Assembly (NCBI GenBank): GCA_027489965.1
Contig: JAIXZA010000060.1
Location: 1 to 36,865, forward strand
Source: Verrucomicrobiaceae bacterium
GTDB lineage: Bacteria > Verrucomicrobiota > Verrucomicrobiia > Verrucomicrobiales > Verrucomicrobiaceae
DNA: 36,865 nt
Direction of reading: 5' to 3'
In this document: positions 1 through 9,355 of the stretch, one piece after another
How positions within the stretch are numbered: position 1 is the first letter of the stretch
Layout: every line of letters starts with the position of its first letter
The notes under the pieces: model-generated
Database searches by the model: none
What the model was told of the DNA's origin: nothing
What the model saw: only the letters and a program-made list of their open reading frames with translations
Translations under genes and position numbers: made by a program

Positions 1-228
1 CATGCCCGATCCCTGCACGCGGATGCTGCCACGGCGGTTCGCGTGATCGACGAAGACGAGTTCGCCACGATACGAGTGCGCTTTTTCCAACGGCGGGAAC
101 TTTCCGGCTTCGGGGCGGAAGGGTTCGTCTGCTGCGTGGGTGAAGGCAGATGAGATGAGGCAACAGGCCAGCAACAAGCGGACGCGGGGCATTGGAGTGC
201 TGGAGTGGTGGAGTGATGCGTGGGACAT
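1..228 (-). CDS. Secreted protein of unknown function, N-terminal part (cut by window edge), tandem paralog of the next gene
   Basis: Only the first 76 codons are visible; the gene runs off the left edge. It opens with a signal peptide (n-region, then [16 protein letters not shown]) followed by [20 protein letters not shown]. From there it is almost identical to the protein encoded at 266-1648, so the two genes are tandem duplicates 37 bp apart on the same strand. I took the ATG at 228 (MSH...), which is conserved in both copies; an ATG at 192 (MPRVRL...) gives a cleaner signal peptide and is equally possible. The codons between the two candidate starts are made of the TGGAGTGN octamer repeat. 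I recognise no domain. Export is inferred from the signal peptide only. Confidence 0.7.
   Translation of the reverse strand, partial: MSHASLHHSSTPMPRVRLLLACCLISSAFTHAADEPFRPEAGKFPPLEKAHSYRGELVFVDHANRRGSIRVQGSGM
193..216. repeat. Octamer repeat TGGAGTGN, three units, at start of the first gene
   Basis: Three consecutive 8-bp units (TGGAGTGC, TGGAGTGG, TGGAGTGA) begin at 193, 201 and 209. They lie between the two candidate start codons of the minus-strand gene, so its sense strand reads CACTCCA repeats. Three units make 24 bp, which preserves reading frame. Confidence 0.75.
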
Positions 229-265
229 GATCGACAGAAGAATGGGGACAGGAGAATCAAGGATC

Positions 266-1648
266 TCAATAGGCAGGGAAAATCGCGGGCGTGGGGAAGC
301 GCTCGTCGATGCTGGAGGCTCCGTTGCCGAGATACTCTTCGCGCGGGAGGTGGACATCAGGCCAGCTTGCGGGGCGCACTTTGACGATGCGCGTGGGGCG
401 CATGCCTTCGGTGATGAGATCGGTTTCAAAGCGGATCTGGATGCCGCTGCTGCCGAGCGGAGGGTTCACGGAGTTTTGATTTCCCACAGATTCAGGGAGG
501 CCCGCAGATTTTTTATCTGACTTAATCTGTGGGCTTCCCTGAATCTGTGGGAGAAAAAGATTGCCACGAACTTCGATGAGCTTGCCACGTGCGGCCATTT
601 GCGTGGGGCCGGCGGTGCCGCCTTCGGTGTGCTTCAAGGTGTTCTCGGCGCTATTCATCAGCGCGGCGACATCAGGTTTGAAGTCGGCGTAGAGGGCTGA
701 GTCCATGCCGCCGAACAAGGTCGCCGTCACGGTGGCGCGGCCGAACTTGCCATACTCGACCGCATCGACCCACGCTGGCATCCATCGGCTGCGGATGAAG
801 GTTTTGTGCAGCTCAATCTGACGCTGCGTCGCGTTCTGCATCGCGTCGTCGTCGAGCCAGATGTCGGAGAGGTGAAAGCGAGCGAACACACCGCCGGGCG
901 TTGGCCTCCAGATGATGCCGAACTGCACCGACTGGCCGCTGATAGCCTTTTTGCCTTCGGCGGGCCAGATGCCCTCGGCGATAAGGTGCTCGATGCGGAG
1001 GCATTCGCGACCGCGCCAGACACGAGTGGCGGCATCGAAGGTCAGCGTTTCATCGGCGGGCTGTGTTTTGGCGTTTTGTTTGGCTTCGCGACTCGCGAGG
1101 ACCGTTCCGGCGCGATCTTTGATTTCCACTTCCTTGAGCTTCCAGACGAATCCTTCGCGTTGGCAGTGGCTGGGCTCGTCTTCAAGCAGCAGAACGTGGT
1201 TCTCAGCGGGCGCGACGCCAAGCGCTCCGGCTTTCGTCTTCTCCCGGTTGTTCACGGGCAAAACAGGCACGGCGGACGTTTTCGGGTCCGGCGGGAGAAA
1301 CGCACGGACGTGCAGCATCGTGCCCAGTGGAATGTCGCGCAGATCGGCGGGTGCGCCGTGATAACGCACGAGGGCATACGGCAGAAGCGCAAACGGATGC
1401 GGCGCGGTGAAGCGAAAGATGCCCGGAGAGGTCACGCGAAGGCTGCCACGACGATTCGCATGATCTACGAAAACGAGTTCGCCGCGATACGAGTGCGCTT
1501 TTTCCAAAGGCGGGAACTTTCCGGCTTCGGGACGGAAGGGCTCGTCGGCGGCGAGTGCAGAGGCTGCGTAAACGGAAAGTCCAATGCACAGCGCCACGAT
1601 CCAACGGAGCGATGGAGTGGTGGAGTGCTGGAGTGGTGTGTGGGACAT
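266..1648 (-). CDS. Secreted protein of unknown function, full-length tandem paralog
   Basis: About 460 residues. A signal peptide ([19 protein letters not shown]) is followed by the same [20 protein letters not shown] block seen in the truncated neighbour at 1-228. I recognise no catalytic or binding motif; the body is a mixed alpha/beta-like sequence with many Trp and Arg residues. The ATG at 1648 (MSH...) is chosen because the same MSH start context exists in the neighbour; a longer frame reaches 1711 but only by translating more octamer repeat. Residues about 365-389 are encoded by a palindromic repeat (482-552) that sits in frame, giving a low-complexity insert between otherwise protein-like segments. 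It lies 105 bp downstream of the DUF1552 gene on the same strand. Function unknown; the periplasmic or outer-surface location is an inference. Confidence 0.75.
   Translation of the reverse strand: MSHTPLQHSTTPSLRWIVALCIGLSVYAASALAADEPFRPEAGKFPPLEKAHSYRGELVFVDHANRRGSLRVTSPGIFRFTAPHPFALLPYALVRYHGAPADLRDIPLGTMLHVRAFLPPDPKTSAVPVLPVNNREKTKAGALGVAPAENHVLLLEDEPSHCQREGFVWKLKEVEIKDRAGTVLASREAKQNAKTQPADETLTFDAATRVWRGRECLRIEHLIAEGIWPAEGKKAISGQSVQFGIIWRPTPGGVFARFHLSDIWLDDDAMQNATQRQIELHKTFIRSRWMPAWVDAVEYGKFGRATVTATLFGGMDSALYADFKPDVAALMNSAENTLKHTEGGTAGPTQMAARGKLIEVRGNLFLPQIQGSPQIKSDKKSAGLPESVGNQNSVNPPLGSSGIQIRFETDLITEGMRPTRIVKVRPASWPDVHLPREEYLGNGASSIDERFPTPAIFPAY
482..552. repeat. 29-bp-arm palindromic element inside a coding region
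   Basis: Left arm 482-510 and right arm 524-552 are reverse complements at 27 of 29 positions, separated by a 13-bp spacer. Each arm contains two copies of the motif CAGATT (AATCTG in the other direction). The element is read through in frame by the minus-strand gene at 266-1648. It looks like a REP/MITE-type dispersed palindrome rather than a terminator. Confidence 0.8.
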
Positions 1649-1731
1649 TGTCCGGGGAATGGAGTGCTGGAGTGCTGGAGTCGTGAGGTGGAGCGATGCT
1701 CGGCGCATCACTCCAAAACTCCATCACTCCA
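1613..1731. repeat. Octamer repeat clusters, direct and inverted
   Basis: TGGAGTGN units start at 1613, 1621 and 1629, and again at 1660, 1668 and 1676: two arrays of three with period 8. Inverted copies (CACTCCA) occur at 1709 and 1725, so the tract can fold back on itself. It covers the start region of the minus-strand gene at 266-1648 and the gap to the DUF1552 gene. Confidence 0.75.
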
Positions 1732-1753
1732 CTGCTCCCGCCGCGGTGCCTTG

Positions 1754-3130
1754 TCAGATCGTAATGACCTGGTTGCTATCGCCAAACGTGTCCGTCTCCA
1801 CACCCATGCGTTGGGCCATGAGGAGGAGGAGGTTGCTCATGTGGGCGTCGGTGTTGACGGGGCGGCTGCAGAGTTGGTAGTGGGCGGAGGTGAGGGCTCC
1901 GTCGGGGCCGAGGGAGTAGCCTGCGAAGTCCTTGGCGGCTTTGTTGAAGTCGAGATGGCTGCCGTGCTTCAGGCCGAGATCGGTGCCGCCAGCGAACACG
2001 AGGGGGAGATTGGCATTGCCGTGGCTGTGGCCGTAGGACATGCCGCTGCCGAAGAGCGCCATGGTGGAGCCGATGAGTGGCTTGCCATTGAGGTCCTTCG
2101 TTTCCGTGAGACGGGTGAGGAAGTGGCCGAACTGCTCGATGGCGAAGGTGTCGTAGTTGGTGAGCTTTTCCATGTAACCGGCATCGCCGCCGTGGTGGCT
2201 GAGTTGGTGGCGTGATTCGGTGATGCCGATTTCGGGAATGGAAAACGCATCGCCCTCGCCGCCGAGGCTGAAGGTGGCCACGCGGGTCACATCTGTCTGA
2301 AAAGCGAGCACCATGAGGTCATAGACGGTGCGGAAGTAATCGCCGGCCATCGTCTGGGCGATGTCGCGGTTGGTGCGCTTGCGATCGGCGTCGGAAATGG
2401 TCGGCAGTGGTGTGTCGAGCCACGCATCGGCGCGTGTTGTGCGGATCTCAGCCTCGCGGACGGAGGTGAGATACTGCTCCATGCGGCCCTTGTCCTCCTT
2501 GCCCATCTTTTGCTCGAGCTGGCGCACTTCGGCGAGGTTGGCATCGAGCACGCTGCCCTTGCGGCGCAAGGCACGGCGTTGAGCCTCTTTTCCGCCCTTC
2601 GGCTCTTCAAAGAGCGAGGCAAAAATCTCGCTGCAGCGACGCAGCGCAGGCAATTGCACGCCATCCGCCGTCCAGGCGAGCGAGTTCTGCGTGAGTGCGA
2701 TCTCCATCGAAGCGACTCGGGTCTGCTGCGCGGTGATTTCGGCCATCTTCTGGTCCACGGAGATCGTGTTGCGGTCGGAAGGCCCTAGTTTGCCGCCGGT
2801 GAGGAAGATATTGATGCAATTGTGGTGATGACTGAGGCTGCCCGGATGATGCAGACCGCTGATCGGCGTGATGACCTCGCGATGCTTCTCCAGCGGCTTC
2901 AACGACCGCGAAAACTTGTAATCCCGGCCCGAGGTTGTGATCTGGTAGTTCAGCGAGTGCACCCCGTTCGCGAGGTAGATGAACGCACTGCGCTTCGGAC
3001 TCGATGCGATGGCTTTTTCGGCCGCCCGCAGCGGCACCATGCACTCCAGCATGGGCAGTGAGATGAAACTGCCGAGCGCCTTGAGCGCGTGGCGGCGATT
3101 GAGGAGCCAGGATTGGGTTTGGATGTTCAT
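1754..3130 (-). CDS. DUF1552 family Tat-exported protein
   Basis: 458 residues, the usual size for the DUF1552 family common in Planctomycetes, Verrucomicrobia and Myxobacteria. Residues 12-20 (RRHALKALG) form a twin-arginine export signal followed by a hydrophobic stretch, so the protein is predicted to fold in the cytoplasm and be exported. The family is distantly related to DUF1501/sulfatase-like alkaline-phosphatase folds; its biochemical role is unknown. It lies 147 bp downstream of the DUF1592-type cytochrome gene on the same strand, the classic partner of DUF1552, so the two probably act together in an extracytoplasmic redox or polymer-processing step. The sense strand just upstream of the ATG is made of octamer repeat and has no Shine-Dalgarno sequence. 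Confidence 0.9.
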   Translation of the reverse strand: MNIQTQSWLLNRRHALKALGSFISLPMLECMVPLRAAEKAIASSPKRSAFIYLANGVHSLNYQITTSGRDYKFSRSLKPLEKHREVITPISGLHHPGSLSHHHNCINIFLTGGKLGPSDRNTISVDQKMAEITAQQTRVASMEIALTQNSLAWTADGVQLPALRRCSEIFASLFEEPKGGKEAQRRALRRKGSVLDANLAEVRQLEQKMGKEDKGRMEQYLTSVREAEIRTTRADAWLDTPLPTISDADRKRTNRDIAQTMAGDYFRTVYDLMVLAFQTDVTRVATFSLGGEGDAFSIPEIGITESRHQLSHHGGDAGYMEKLTNYDTFAIEQFGHFLTRLTETKDLNGKPLIGSTMALFGSGMSYGHSHGNANLPLVFAGGTDLGLKHGSHLDFNKAAKDFAGYSLGPDGALTSAHYQLCSRPVNTDAHMSNLLLLMAQRMGVETDTFGDSNQVITI

Positions 3131-3134
3131 GGAA

Positions 3135-3158
3135 TGGAGTGGTGGAGTAGCGGAGTGA
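3135..3158. repeat. Octamer repeat, three units, directly upstream of the DUF1552 start
   Basis: Units TGGAGTGG, TGGAGTAG and CGGAGTGA start at 3135, 3143 and 3151, with period 8 and two single-base changes. The array ends 4 bp from the start codon at 3130 and occupies the place where a ribosome binding site would lie. Confidence 0.7.
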
Positions 3159-3163
3159 TGGGT

Positions 3164-3255
3164 TTTAATCTTTTACCCCCAATTTTTTACCGGCTCTGTT
3201 TGGGAGGTCTCAGTGTCTTTTTTTGCTGGTAAAAGATTGGCGGTAAAAAATGAGG
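3164..3255. repeat. Imperfect inverted repeat between the DUF1592 and DUF1552 genes
   Basis: Arms 3164-3191 and 3228-3255 are reverse complements at 22 of 28 positions. Each arm is itself two copies of a 14-bp unit of the form CCAATCTTTTACC. The spacer is 36 bp. It fills most of the 147-bp gap and could be a dispersed palindrome; it might also attenuate transcription between the two genes, but it lacks a GC-rich stem followed by a clean U-run. Confidence 0.6.
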
Positions 3256-3277
3256 GCTTCGTGCTTGGGATAGCCGG

Positions 3278-5722
3278 TCAGCGTTTACGCATCAGTTCCG
3301 ACATCGCCACAGCGCGGATGATGTCTTGGATGCGGTAGTTTGTCTTCTTCGCTTCGGCTTGGATGGCGTTGAGATCATCTCGGTCATCAAAGGAAAGCGC
3401 ACGACGCAGACCGTAGGTGCACAGATGCTCAATGAAGGCGCGGGCAAGTTCGTCGCGGTCTTGGAGGAGGCGTTGCTTGAACTCGGTGGAATCCTTGAAG
3501 GCACGTCCATCGGGCATTTCACCGGCGGCATTGATGACGGGGTCATTGCCGACGCCGGCTACGATCTTCTCATGCGTGCGCCATTGGCCAATGGCGTCGT
3601 AGTTGTCCCAGGCAAGGCCCAGAGGATCGAGCTTCGCGTGGCAAGCGGCGCAGTTGGCGTCGTTGCGGTGAGCTTCGATTTTTTGGCGCAGGGTCGCTTT
3701 GGGGCTCTGCGGTGTTGGGGGCTCGATGGCAGGCACGTTGGCTGGAGGCGGTGGTGGTGTTTTGCCGAGAACGACCTCGCTGAGCCACACGCCGCGATGC
3801 ACCGGACGATGGCGTGTGCCGTCGGAAGTGAGGCCAAGCACCGCGCCCATCGTCAACAGGCCACCGCGACGATTTTCGGGCTTCAACGAGACTCGCTCAA
3901 AGGAACCGGTTTTAGACTCCGGCAGCCCGTAGAACTCGCAGAGCCGCGCATTGGCCACAGTCCAATCGGAATGGATGAACCCGTCGATGGGCAGGTTTTT
4001 GGCGAACATCTCGCGGAAGAACTCCACCGGCTCGGCACGCATGCTGTCCTCCAACCACGCGTCGTAAGTCGGATAGAGCTTCTTGTCCGGCGGGAACATG
4101 CCCACGCGGTGCAGTTGCAGCCACTGACGCGAAAAATCGTCGATGAAGCGGCTCGCTTTGCTGTCCGCGAGCATGCGATCCACTTCCTTCTTCAATCCAT
4201 CGCCCTTCAGCGTGCCGCCTTTCGCCGCAGTGAAGAGCGCGTCGTCCGGCATCGAGCTCCACAGAAAATACGAAAGCCGCGAGGCGAGTTCCGAGTCGGT
4301 GAGACGCTCGCGAGCCAAGGGATCGCCCTCGACGAGGTAGATGAAGTGCCGCGAGGTCAGTACGCCTTGCAAGGCCACGCGATAAGCATCTGCCAGCTTC
4401 TCGCCCGCGTCGCGCTCCTCGCGATACGACTTGAAATACTGCTCGATCTCCTCCGGCTTCACCGGACGCCGCCAAGCACGCTCGGCGAAGCGCTGCAAAT
4501 GCGCCGCCACCACCTCGGGCGTCGCGTCATCGGGCGGCACCACATCCTTCCGACGAGATTTTTCCGTCTCGGACACCAGCGGCCCTTCCCACTCGACCCA
4601 ATCCAGAATTACTGTGGAGAAGAGTCCGTTCCCCTTATCATCAAACATTTGCGGCGCGTTCGGATTCAGCAGCACAGTCTCGCTGCTGTGCGTGAAGGTG
4701 TAGCCACCTCGGCTCGAAAGCGCATTGCGGAAAGCAGCTCCCTGTCTTCGATCCACAACATCTGTTGCCACGACGCAGAAGTCCAGTGTCATGGGCATTT
4801 CCAGGAACACCTCAAACTCATACACCTGTGGCTTGTCCTCTGGCGCGGTGATATCGAATTCAATGAGGCCGTCCACCGTCTCCTCAGTCGTCCGCTTCCC
4901 AACACTCAAGTGCGCTGTCTGACCACCGACTGGACGGATACCGCTGGCCTGGATGCGCAGTTTGTAGAGCCCGCTATGCTCGGGACCAGTCTTTGGGAAC
5001 CAAGCTGAAGAAAGCGCATTCTGGGTCGTGCCAGGAAACAGCAGATAACGCAGCGGACGCTTGATACCAAAACGATCCATCGCCGCCTGCTGATCCTTTC
5101 CGCCGCCGTAACGCAGTTCCGCCGCCGTCTTACGCACCTTGCGAGCCTCACTCGATGCCGAGGTTGGAAACGCCCGATCTAACACCAGTTCCGCCGCGCG
5201 GAAATAGCGATCCACATGCGACGGTGAGAGCGAAAGCTCTGAACCGATGCGCTCAAACCCATGCCACAGCGTATCTTCGTTCAGCTCTCCCGGCTTCGCA
5301 GGATCGTAGCGCACACCGAGCAAGTCATAGACCGTGTTTTGATACTCCTTCCGGCTCAGCCGGTAATGCGCCACTGACGGACGCGCCGCCATGCGAGCCG
5401 AACGGCCTTCCTTGATGCGAGCATCAAGGCCAGTAACAAACGCTGCGATCTCCGCCTGCGTCGGCTTCTTCTCCTTCTTCGGCGGCATCTCGCCTGAGTT
5501 GACCTGCTCGATTATCTCCGCCCAGTGATGCGTGTCCGCCCCCACTTTGAAATCCCGCGAGAGCTGGTCGATGCGTAAATCGCCTTTCTCCTTTTCCGGC
5601 CCGTGACACTTGATACAATGTGTCTCCATGAAAGCTTCAAACGGTTCCGCTGCATGAGCAGTGGAAGAGAGGAGAAAAGCGAGAGTGGCAAAAGATGACC
5701 AGGAACGAAAACAAAAAGGCAT
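3278..5722 (-). CDS. Multi-domain c-type cytochrome with DUF1587/1595/1592/1588/1585
   Basis: 814 residues from the ATG at 5722, chosen because it begins a clean signal peptide ([20 protein letters not shown]); a 26-residue longer frame is less likely. A planctomycete-type cytochrome c domain follows, with haem motif CIKCH at residues 36-40 and GEMPP with the probable axial Met at 79. Then come a DUF1587-like segment (about 118-185), DUF1595/DUF1592 (about 430-600), DUF1588 (about 610-710) with a second haem motif CAACH, and DUF1585 at the C-terminus. The protein is extracytoplasmic. The family role is unknown; electron transfer linked to polymer or surface chemistry is inferred from the two haem sites and from pairing with DUF1552. 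Confidence 0.9.
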   Translation of the reverse strand: MPFCFRSWSSFATLAFLLSSTAHAAEPFEAFMETHCIKCHGPEKEKGDLRIDQLSRDFKVGADTHHWAEIIEQVNSGEMPPKKEKKPTQAEIAAFVTGLDARIKEGRSARMAARPSVAHYRLSRKEYQNTVYDLLGVRYDPAKPGELNEDTLWHGFERIGSELSLSPSHVDRYFRAAELVLDRAFPTSASSEARKVRKTAAELRYGGGKDQQAAMDRFGIKRPLRYLLFPGTTQNALSSAWFPKTGPEHSGLYKLRIQASGIRPVGGQTAHLSVGKRTTEETVDGLIEFDITAPEDKPQVYEFEVFLEMPMTLDFCVVATDVVDRRQGAAFRNALSSRGGYTFTHSSETVLLNPNAPQMFDDKGNGLFSTVILDWVEWEGPLVSETEKSRRKDVVPPDDATPEVVAAHLQRFAERAWRRPVKPEEIEQYFKSYREERDAGEKLADAYRVALQGVLTSRHFIYLVEGDPLARERLTDSELASRLSYFLWSSMPDDALFTAAKGGTLKGDGLKKEVDRMLADSKASRFIDDFSRQWLQLHRVGMFPPDKKLYPTYDAWLEDSMRAEPVEFFREMFAKNLPIDGFIHSDWTVANARLCEFYGLPESKTGSFERVSLKPENRRGGLLTMGAVLGLTSDGTRHRPVHRGVWLSEVVLGKTPPPPPANVPAIEPPTPQSPKATLRQKIEAHRNDANCAACHAKLDPLGLAWDNYDAIGQWRTHEKIVAGVGNDPVINAAGEMPDGRAFKDSTEFKQRLLQDRDELARAFIEHLCTYGLRRALSFDDRDDLNAIQAEAKKTNYRIQDIIRAVAMSELMRKR

Positions 5723-5813
5723 GATGGCTGAGATTACTACGTCAGACTGAGCGCAATTTTGCACCCGCCATGCTTCAAAAATCAGGGTCTCCTCACGCAT
5801 GCGCGGGACACCT

Positions 5814-6446
5814 TCACACCAATCCTTCTTTCAGCGCCTTAGCCACTGCACCAGTTCTTGTGTTCACCTCCAGCTTCTCGTAAATGCGGCGCAGATAGGT
5901 ATCGACAGTGTGAACGCTGAGGGTGAGTCGGTCGGCGATCTCCTTTTTGATGAGGCCGGTGGTCATGAGTTGGAGGATTTCCTTTTCGCGATCACTGAGG
6001 CCGTAGTCGCTGTGCTTCGGCGCGAGCTTGGAAAACATTTCGAGTACGCGTCGTGCGATGCGCGGTGTCATGGGGGATCCACCAGCCAAGGCATCGTGCA
6101 CGGCCTGAGTGATCTCGGTAACACTGCGCGTTTTCAAAAGATAGCCACTGGCTCCAGCGCAGATGGATTTGAAGACTTTATCATCATCCTCAAAGACCGT
6201 AAGTATGACCATGAGGGTTTTGGGAGCACGTTCCTTGATGAGCCTAATGCCATCGAGGCCACTCATACCGGGAAGGCCGACATCGAGCAGGATCAAATGA
6301 GGCGCATCATCCTGAGCTAGGGCGACGAGGAGTTTTTCACACGAATCGAAGTCACGTGTACAGTGCAGACCCGTTTCGGCATTCAACACTCGAACAAGCG
6401 TGCGACGGAAAGCATCATGGTCTTCGACGATCCAGAGGGTATTCAT
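5814..6446 (-). CDS. NarL/FixJ-type response regulator
   Basis: 210 residues. The N-terminal receiver domain has the acidic pair around Glu8-Asp9, the phosphoacceptor Asp55 (LLDVGLPG), Thr83 and Lys105. A LuxR-type helix-turn-helix occupies residues 149-210 ([12 protein letters not shown]... then [16 protein letters not shown]). It is the cytoplasmic output partner of the kinase upstream: the kinase stop and this start overlap by 4 bp (6443-6446), so the pair is translationally coupled. Targets are not visible in the sequence; the neighbouring polysaccharide-related genes are plausible ones by position only. Confidence 0.95.
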   Translation of the reverse strand: MNTLWIVEDHDAFRRTLVRVLNAETGLHCTRDFDSCEKLLVALAQDDAPHLILLDVGLPGMSGLDGIRLIKERAPKTLMVILTVFEDDDKVFKSICAGASGYLLKTRSVTEITQAVHDALAGGSPMTPRIARRVLEMFSKLAPKHSDYGLSDREKEILQLMTTGLIKKEIADRLTLSVHTVDTYLRRIYEKLEVNTRTGAVAKALKEGLV

Positions 6447-8368
6447 GAAAGTGGTGTGTCTAGGGTGATGTGCGTGCCTTTACCGGACTCACTAGTGATG
6501 CGAAGACTTCCTTTCAGAACTTCGGCACGGTGACGGAGATTGGCGAGGCCGTTTCCTTCCGTGACGGCATCGGCATCGAAGCCGCAGCCATTGTCTTCGA
6601 TGCGAAGATGCAAGCGCTTCGGCTCCCAACTGATCTCGATCTTCACATTCGCCGCATTGGCATGGCGTGTGATGTTGTGAGCAGCTTCACGGAAGAAGAG
6701 GAAGCTCTGCCGATGAAACTCAAGGGAGGCCGTTGTCGAATGATCAACCGTGGGTGCTTCTAGTGTCCAATCGACGCCTTTCAGCAAGCTGGTCGCGCTT
6801 TGGCGCATGGCCTCGACAAGACTGCTCAACTTCGGAGCATCGCCCTCACGCACGAGCCAGATGATGCCGCGCATCGACTCCGCCGCTTCTCCGGCGAGAC
6901 GGTGAATTTCTTCCAGCGAATCGGCATCGCGGCCATCTCGCAAAGCTAACTCTGACATCAGCCTTATGCTGCCGAGATGGCTACCGATTTCATCATGCAA
7001 ATCGCGTGAGATGCGCTGGCGCAATGATTCCAATTCACGCTCACGCAGACGCCGTGAATGCAAAACTGAAAAGCCTGCGCATGACACCACGCCTATCAAA
7101 ACTAAGCCAGCAAGCCAGAAGGCACGCTTTTGAGCGACACCTAGAGCAGCGGCCTGAGCAATAGCGAGCACACCCAGTTCCGTCGTGAGTTCACGACGCC
7201 TCGAAAGACCTGAAAGCCACTTGGCTTCATCAATCATCACACCAGAACTGCCAAGTCCATCCACGAGGTAATCATGCTTCCAAGAAGCTGTGACGGTCTC
7301 GTCTGAACTGATTACTGAGCTTCCTAGCGCTATGTTTTGCCCTCTAGTGAAAGCTTGTAGCTCGGCGAGAGCGAAGACAAAGTCGCCGCTTCGCTCCCAT
7401 AACTGCGTAGCCGTGACGCGGATGGTCTGGGCCTGCAAATCATGGACCGGAATGGCCACGGACGTATCGCCAGGATTGGGGAAATCATTGTTCGTGCTAT
7501 CGAAAATTGTTTGCCCGTTTGCTTCGATCTTGAACCGAAGAGGAAACCCAAAGCCTAAGCGATCAGGAAAATCGTTCGGATGCGCGGGGATAAGACGGAT
7601 CTCATCAACGCGATGCTTGGCACCCAAATCGACCTGGACCCACTTCGTCATGTCAAGGGTCGAGGAAATTGCGCTATGCCAGCCATTTGTAGACTTCTTG
7701 TTTACATCCATCTCCATAGGCAATCCAAGCGCATATGCGCCATCCACCAGATGCTTTGGCGACCAAGTGGGCAGAGTCTCAGCGGCATTCGGAGCCAGCA
7801 CCTCACATTGCAGTGCAACATTTCTACCGCCACTAAACACCAACAACTCCCCAAGACAAAAGATGAAACGCAAACTCGATCCCGGCTGCGGCGCGAGCTT
7901 CGTCGCTGTGAAACGCACATAACGAGCCTTCACTGCATGCGATGGGATGTGCCATGGCGCGAGCCCTGGCGACAGATCCTCCTCGGATTGATCGAGCAAG
8001 GGAGTCGAATCGGCGAACAGCGGATCATTGGAAGCATCCACACGAAAGCGCCTGGGGAATCCGTATGACTCAGCTGCGCCAAACATCGCAGGCACCACGA
8101 CCACCGCATCCAGCCCATGCTCCGAGCCCAAGTCCACCTGCACCCAACGAACGGCATCACAGCTCGGTGCTAGACCACTGTGAAAGCCTGCATGCTCGTG
8201 ACCTTGTAGAGCTGGAAGTTTGGGCAGAACCCTCAACTCAGACTCAATCGCCTGCTGCTGCATCTTACTCCGCCCAATCTTGCCATTCAGCCATGCCCAA
8301 GGCACACCTGCCTGCACAGCGGTGGCGAACATGACAAAACTGAGCAGTGCCCCTTTCAATAACTTCAT
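6443..8368 (-). CDS. Sensor histidine kinase with discoidin-like (F5/8 type C) sensory domains
   Basis: 641 residues. A signal peptide (1-20) is followed by two discoidin-like domains: about 60-178 (WVQVDLGSEHGLDAVVVVP) and about 181-340 (WVQVDLGAKHRVDEIRLIP). A third repeat begins at about 344 (NIALGSSVISSD...LVDG) but stops before its core strands. One membrane helix (about 417-436) leads to a HisKA_3 domain with phospho-accepting His458 in RDLHDEIGSHLGS and an HATPase domain (N-box EAAHNITRHANA 561-572, G1 EDNGCGFD, G2 GNGLANL). Discoidin domains usually bind glycans or carbohydrate-bearing surfaces, so an extracellular sugar signal is inferred. It overlaps the NarL-type regulator by 4 bp. 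Confidence 0.92.
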   Translation of the reverse strand: MKLLKGALLSFVMFATAVQAGVPWAWLNGKIGRSKMQQQAIESELRVLPKLPALQGHEHAGFHSGLAPSCDAVRWVQVDLGSEHGLDAVVVVPAMFGAAESYGFPRRFRVDASNDPLFADSTPLLDQSEEDLSPGLAPWHIPSHAVKARYVRFTATKLAPQPGSSLRFIFCLGELLVFSGGRNVALQCEVLAPNAAETLPTWSPKHLVDGAYALGLPMEMDVNKKSTNGWHSAISSTLDMTKWVQVDLGAKHRVDEIRLIPAHPNDFPDRLGFGFPLRFKIEANGQTIFDSTNNDFPNPGDTSVAIPVHDLQAQTIRVTATQLWERSGDFVFALAELQAFTRGQNIALGSSVISSDETVTASWKHDYLVDGLGSSGVMIDEAKWLSGLSRRRELTTELGVLAIAQAAALGVAQKRAFWLAGLVLIGVVSCAGFSVLHSRRLRERELESLRQRISRDLHDEIGSHLGSIRLMSELALRDGRDADSLEEIHRLAGEAAESMRGIIWLVREGDAPKLSSLVEAMRQSATSLLKGVDWTLEAPTVDHSTTASLEFHRQSFLFFREAAHNITRHANAANVKIEISWEPKRLHLRIEDNGCGFDADAVTEGNGLANLRHRAEVLKGSLRITSESGKGTHITLDTPLS

Positions 8369-8413
8369 TCTCTACAACGTAAGCCAGGGCACAACTCACG
8401 CGAAAACGTGACA

Positions 8414-9355
8414 TTAGCGCTGAACAATCCGTATGGGCAGACTGGGTTGGGTTTTAAGAGTGAGCTTCACATCATCAACAAAGAGGGCATCAAGTTTATT
8501 CGGACGGAGATTGGGGCGTGCAGCGATCTGAATAACAGCAAAGTCGGCTTCGACTGGGATGAGCGCTTTCGCGGTGAGTGTGCGCGTTCCTTTGGCATCT
8601 GCACCGAGTGTGGTGACTTGGGCACTGCCGCTGGAAAGACTGTCCGTCAGGCTCTGTGGCCAGGATTGATGCAATGCATTGGGATCACCTCTGAAAAGAT
8701 AGAGCTGACAGAAGAAAGTGACGGAGGGCTTCGTGTTGTGAGGACGTACGTCAATAAAGTCAGCACTGAGTTCGAGAACGGAGTCGCCATTTAAACTGAG
8801 CATTTCACGCAGGGGGCGGAGATCGACGAGTTGAAAGACATCGCATGAGATCGCCCGAGCATTTGGATCATTGGAGTCACTACCTGTCGCAATGAAGCGC
8901 AATCTGCCATCGTTAACCACCGCTTCGTCACCGCTCCAGAGTCCTGTTTGCGTGGGGAAACCGGAGGCGATATGTTCGTCCTCGAAACCGCCATTGATAA
9001 GAGAAAACAAGCGCTCCGTGGTGGCTTTGGGTGATGAGACTGCCCAGACAATGGAGGCGCTAAAAAGTCCGATGACGAGTCCTGCAGCCATGGAGGCAAT
9101 GGGGCGGGTGATCCAAGCGAAACGGGCACTCTTGCCTGTTTGGGCTGAATCACAGACAGGAGTGTCTGTATCACCTTTGAAGGCCTCTTGACGGAAGCGA
9201 TCATGCAGAGCCATGGATCGCAGCTGTGATTGAGCGAAAAGCTGGCGTTTCGTGGGATCGGCGTGCATCGCTTTCTCCATCACCATCGTTTCATCGGCAG
9301 AGAGCGCGCCGTCTTGGTAGCGTATGATGGTCTCAGTGAAGTCGATATCGTTCAT
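8414..9355 (-). CDS. Anti-sigma-factor-like membrane protein with C-terminal extracellular domain
   Basis: 313 residues. The cytoplasmic N-terminus (about 1-90) begins with IRYQDGALSADE and is helical like anti-sigma domains of planctomycete and verrucomicrobial ECF partners; I see no zinc-binding HxxxCxxC motif. One membrane helix is at about 88-110 (ASMAAGLVIGLFSASIVWAV). The outer part starts with NGGFED and is rich in beta-strand pattern, resembling a jelly-roll carbohydrate-binding module, but I cannot assign a family. It overlaps the sigma-factor gene by 4 bp, which supports a sigma/anti-sigma pair. What it senses is unknown. Confidence 0.75.
   Translation of the reverse strand: MNDIDFTETIIRYQDGALSADETMVMEKAMHADPTKRQLFAQSQLRSMALHDRFRQEAFKGDTDTPVCDSAQTGKSARFAWITRPIASMAAGLVIGLFSASIVWAVSSPKATTERLFSLINGGFEDEHIASGFPTQTGLWSGDEAVVNDGRLRFIATGSDSNDPNARAISCDVFQLVDLRPLREMLSLNGDSVLELSADFIDVRPHNTKPSVTFFCQLYLFRGDPNALHQSWPQSLTDSLSSGSAQVTTLGADAKGTRTLTAKALIPVEADFAVIQIAARPNLRPNKLDALFVDDVKLTLKTQPSLPIRIVQR

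Noticed and set aside
806..5008. Very long open frames on the plus strand (about 470 codons at 806-2215 and 560 codons at 3326-5008)
   Set aside because: They lie opposite well-supported minus-strand genes in GC-rich DNA, where antisense frames stay open by codon bias; neither shows any domain.
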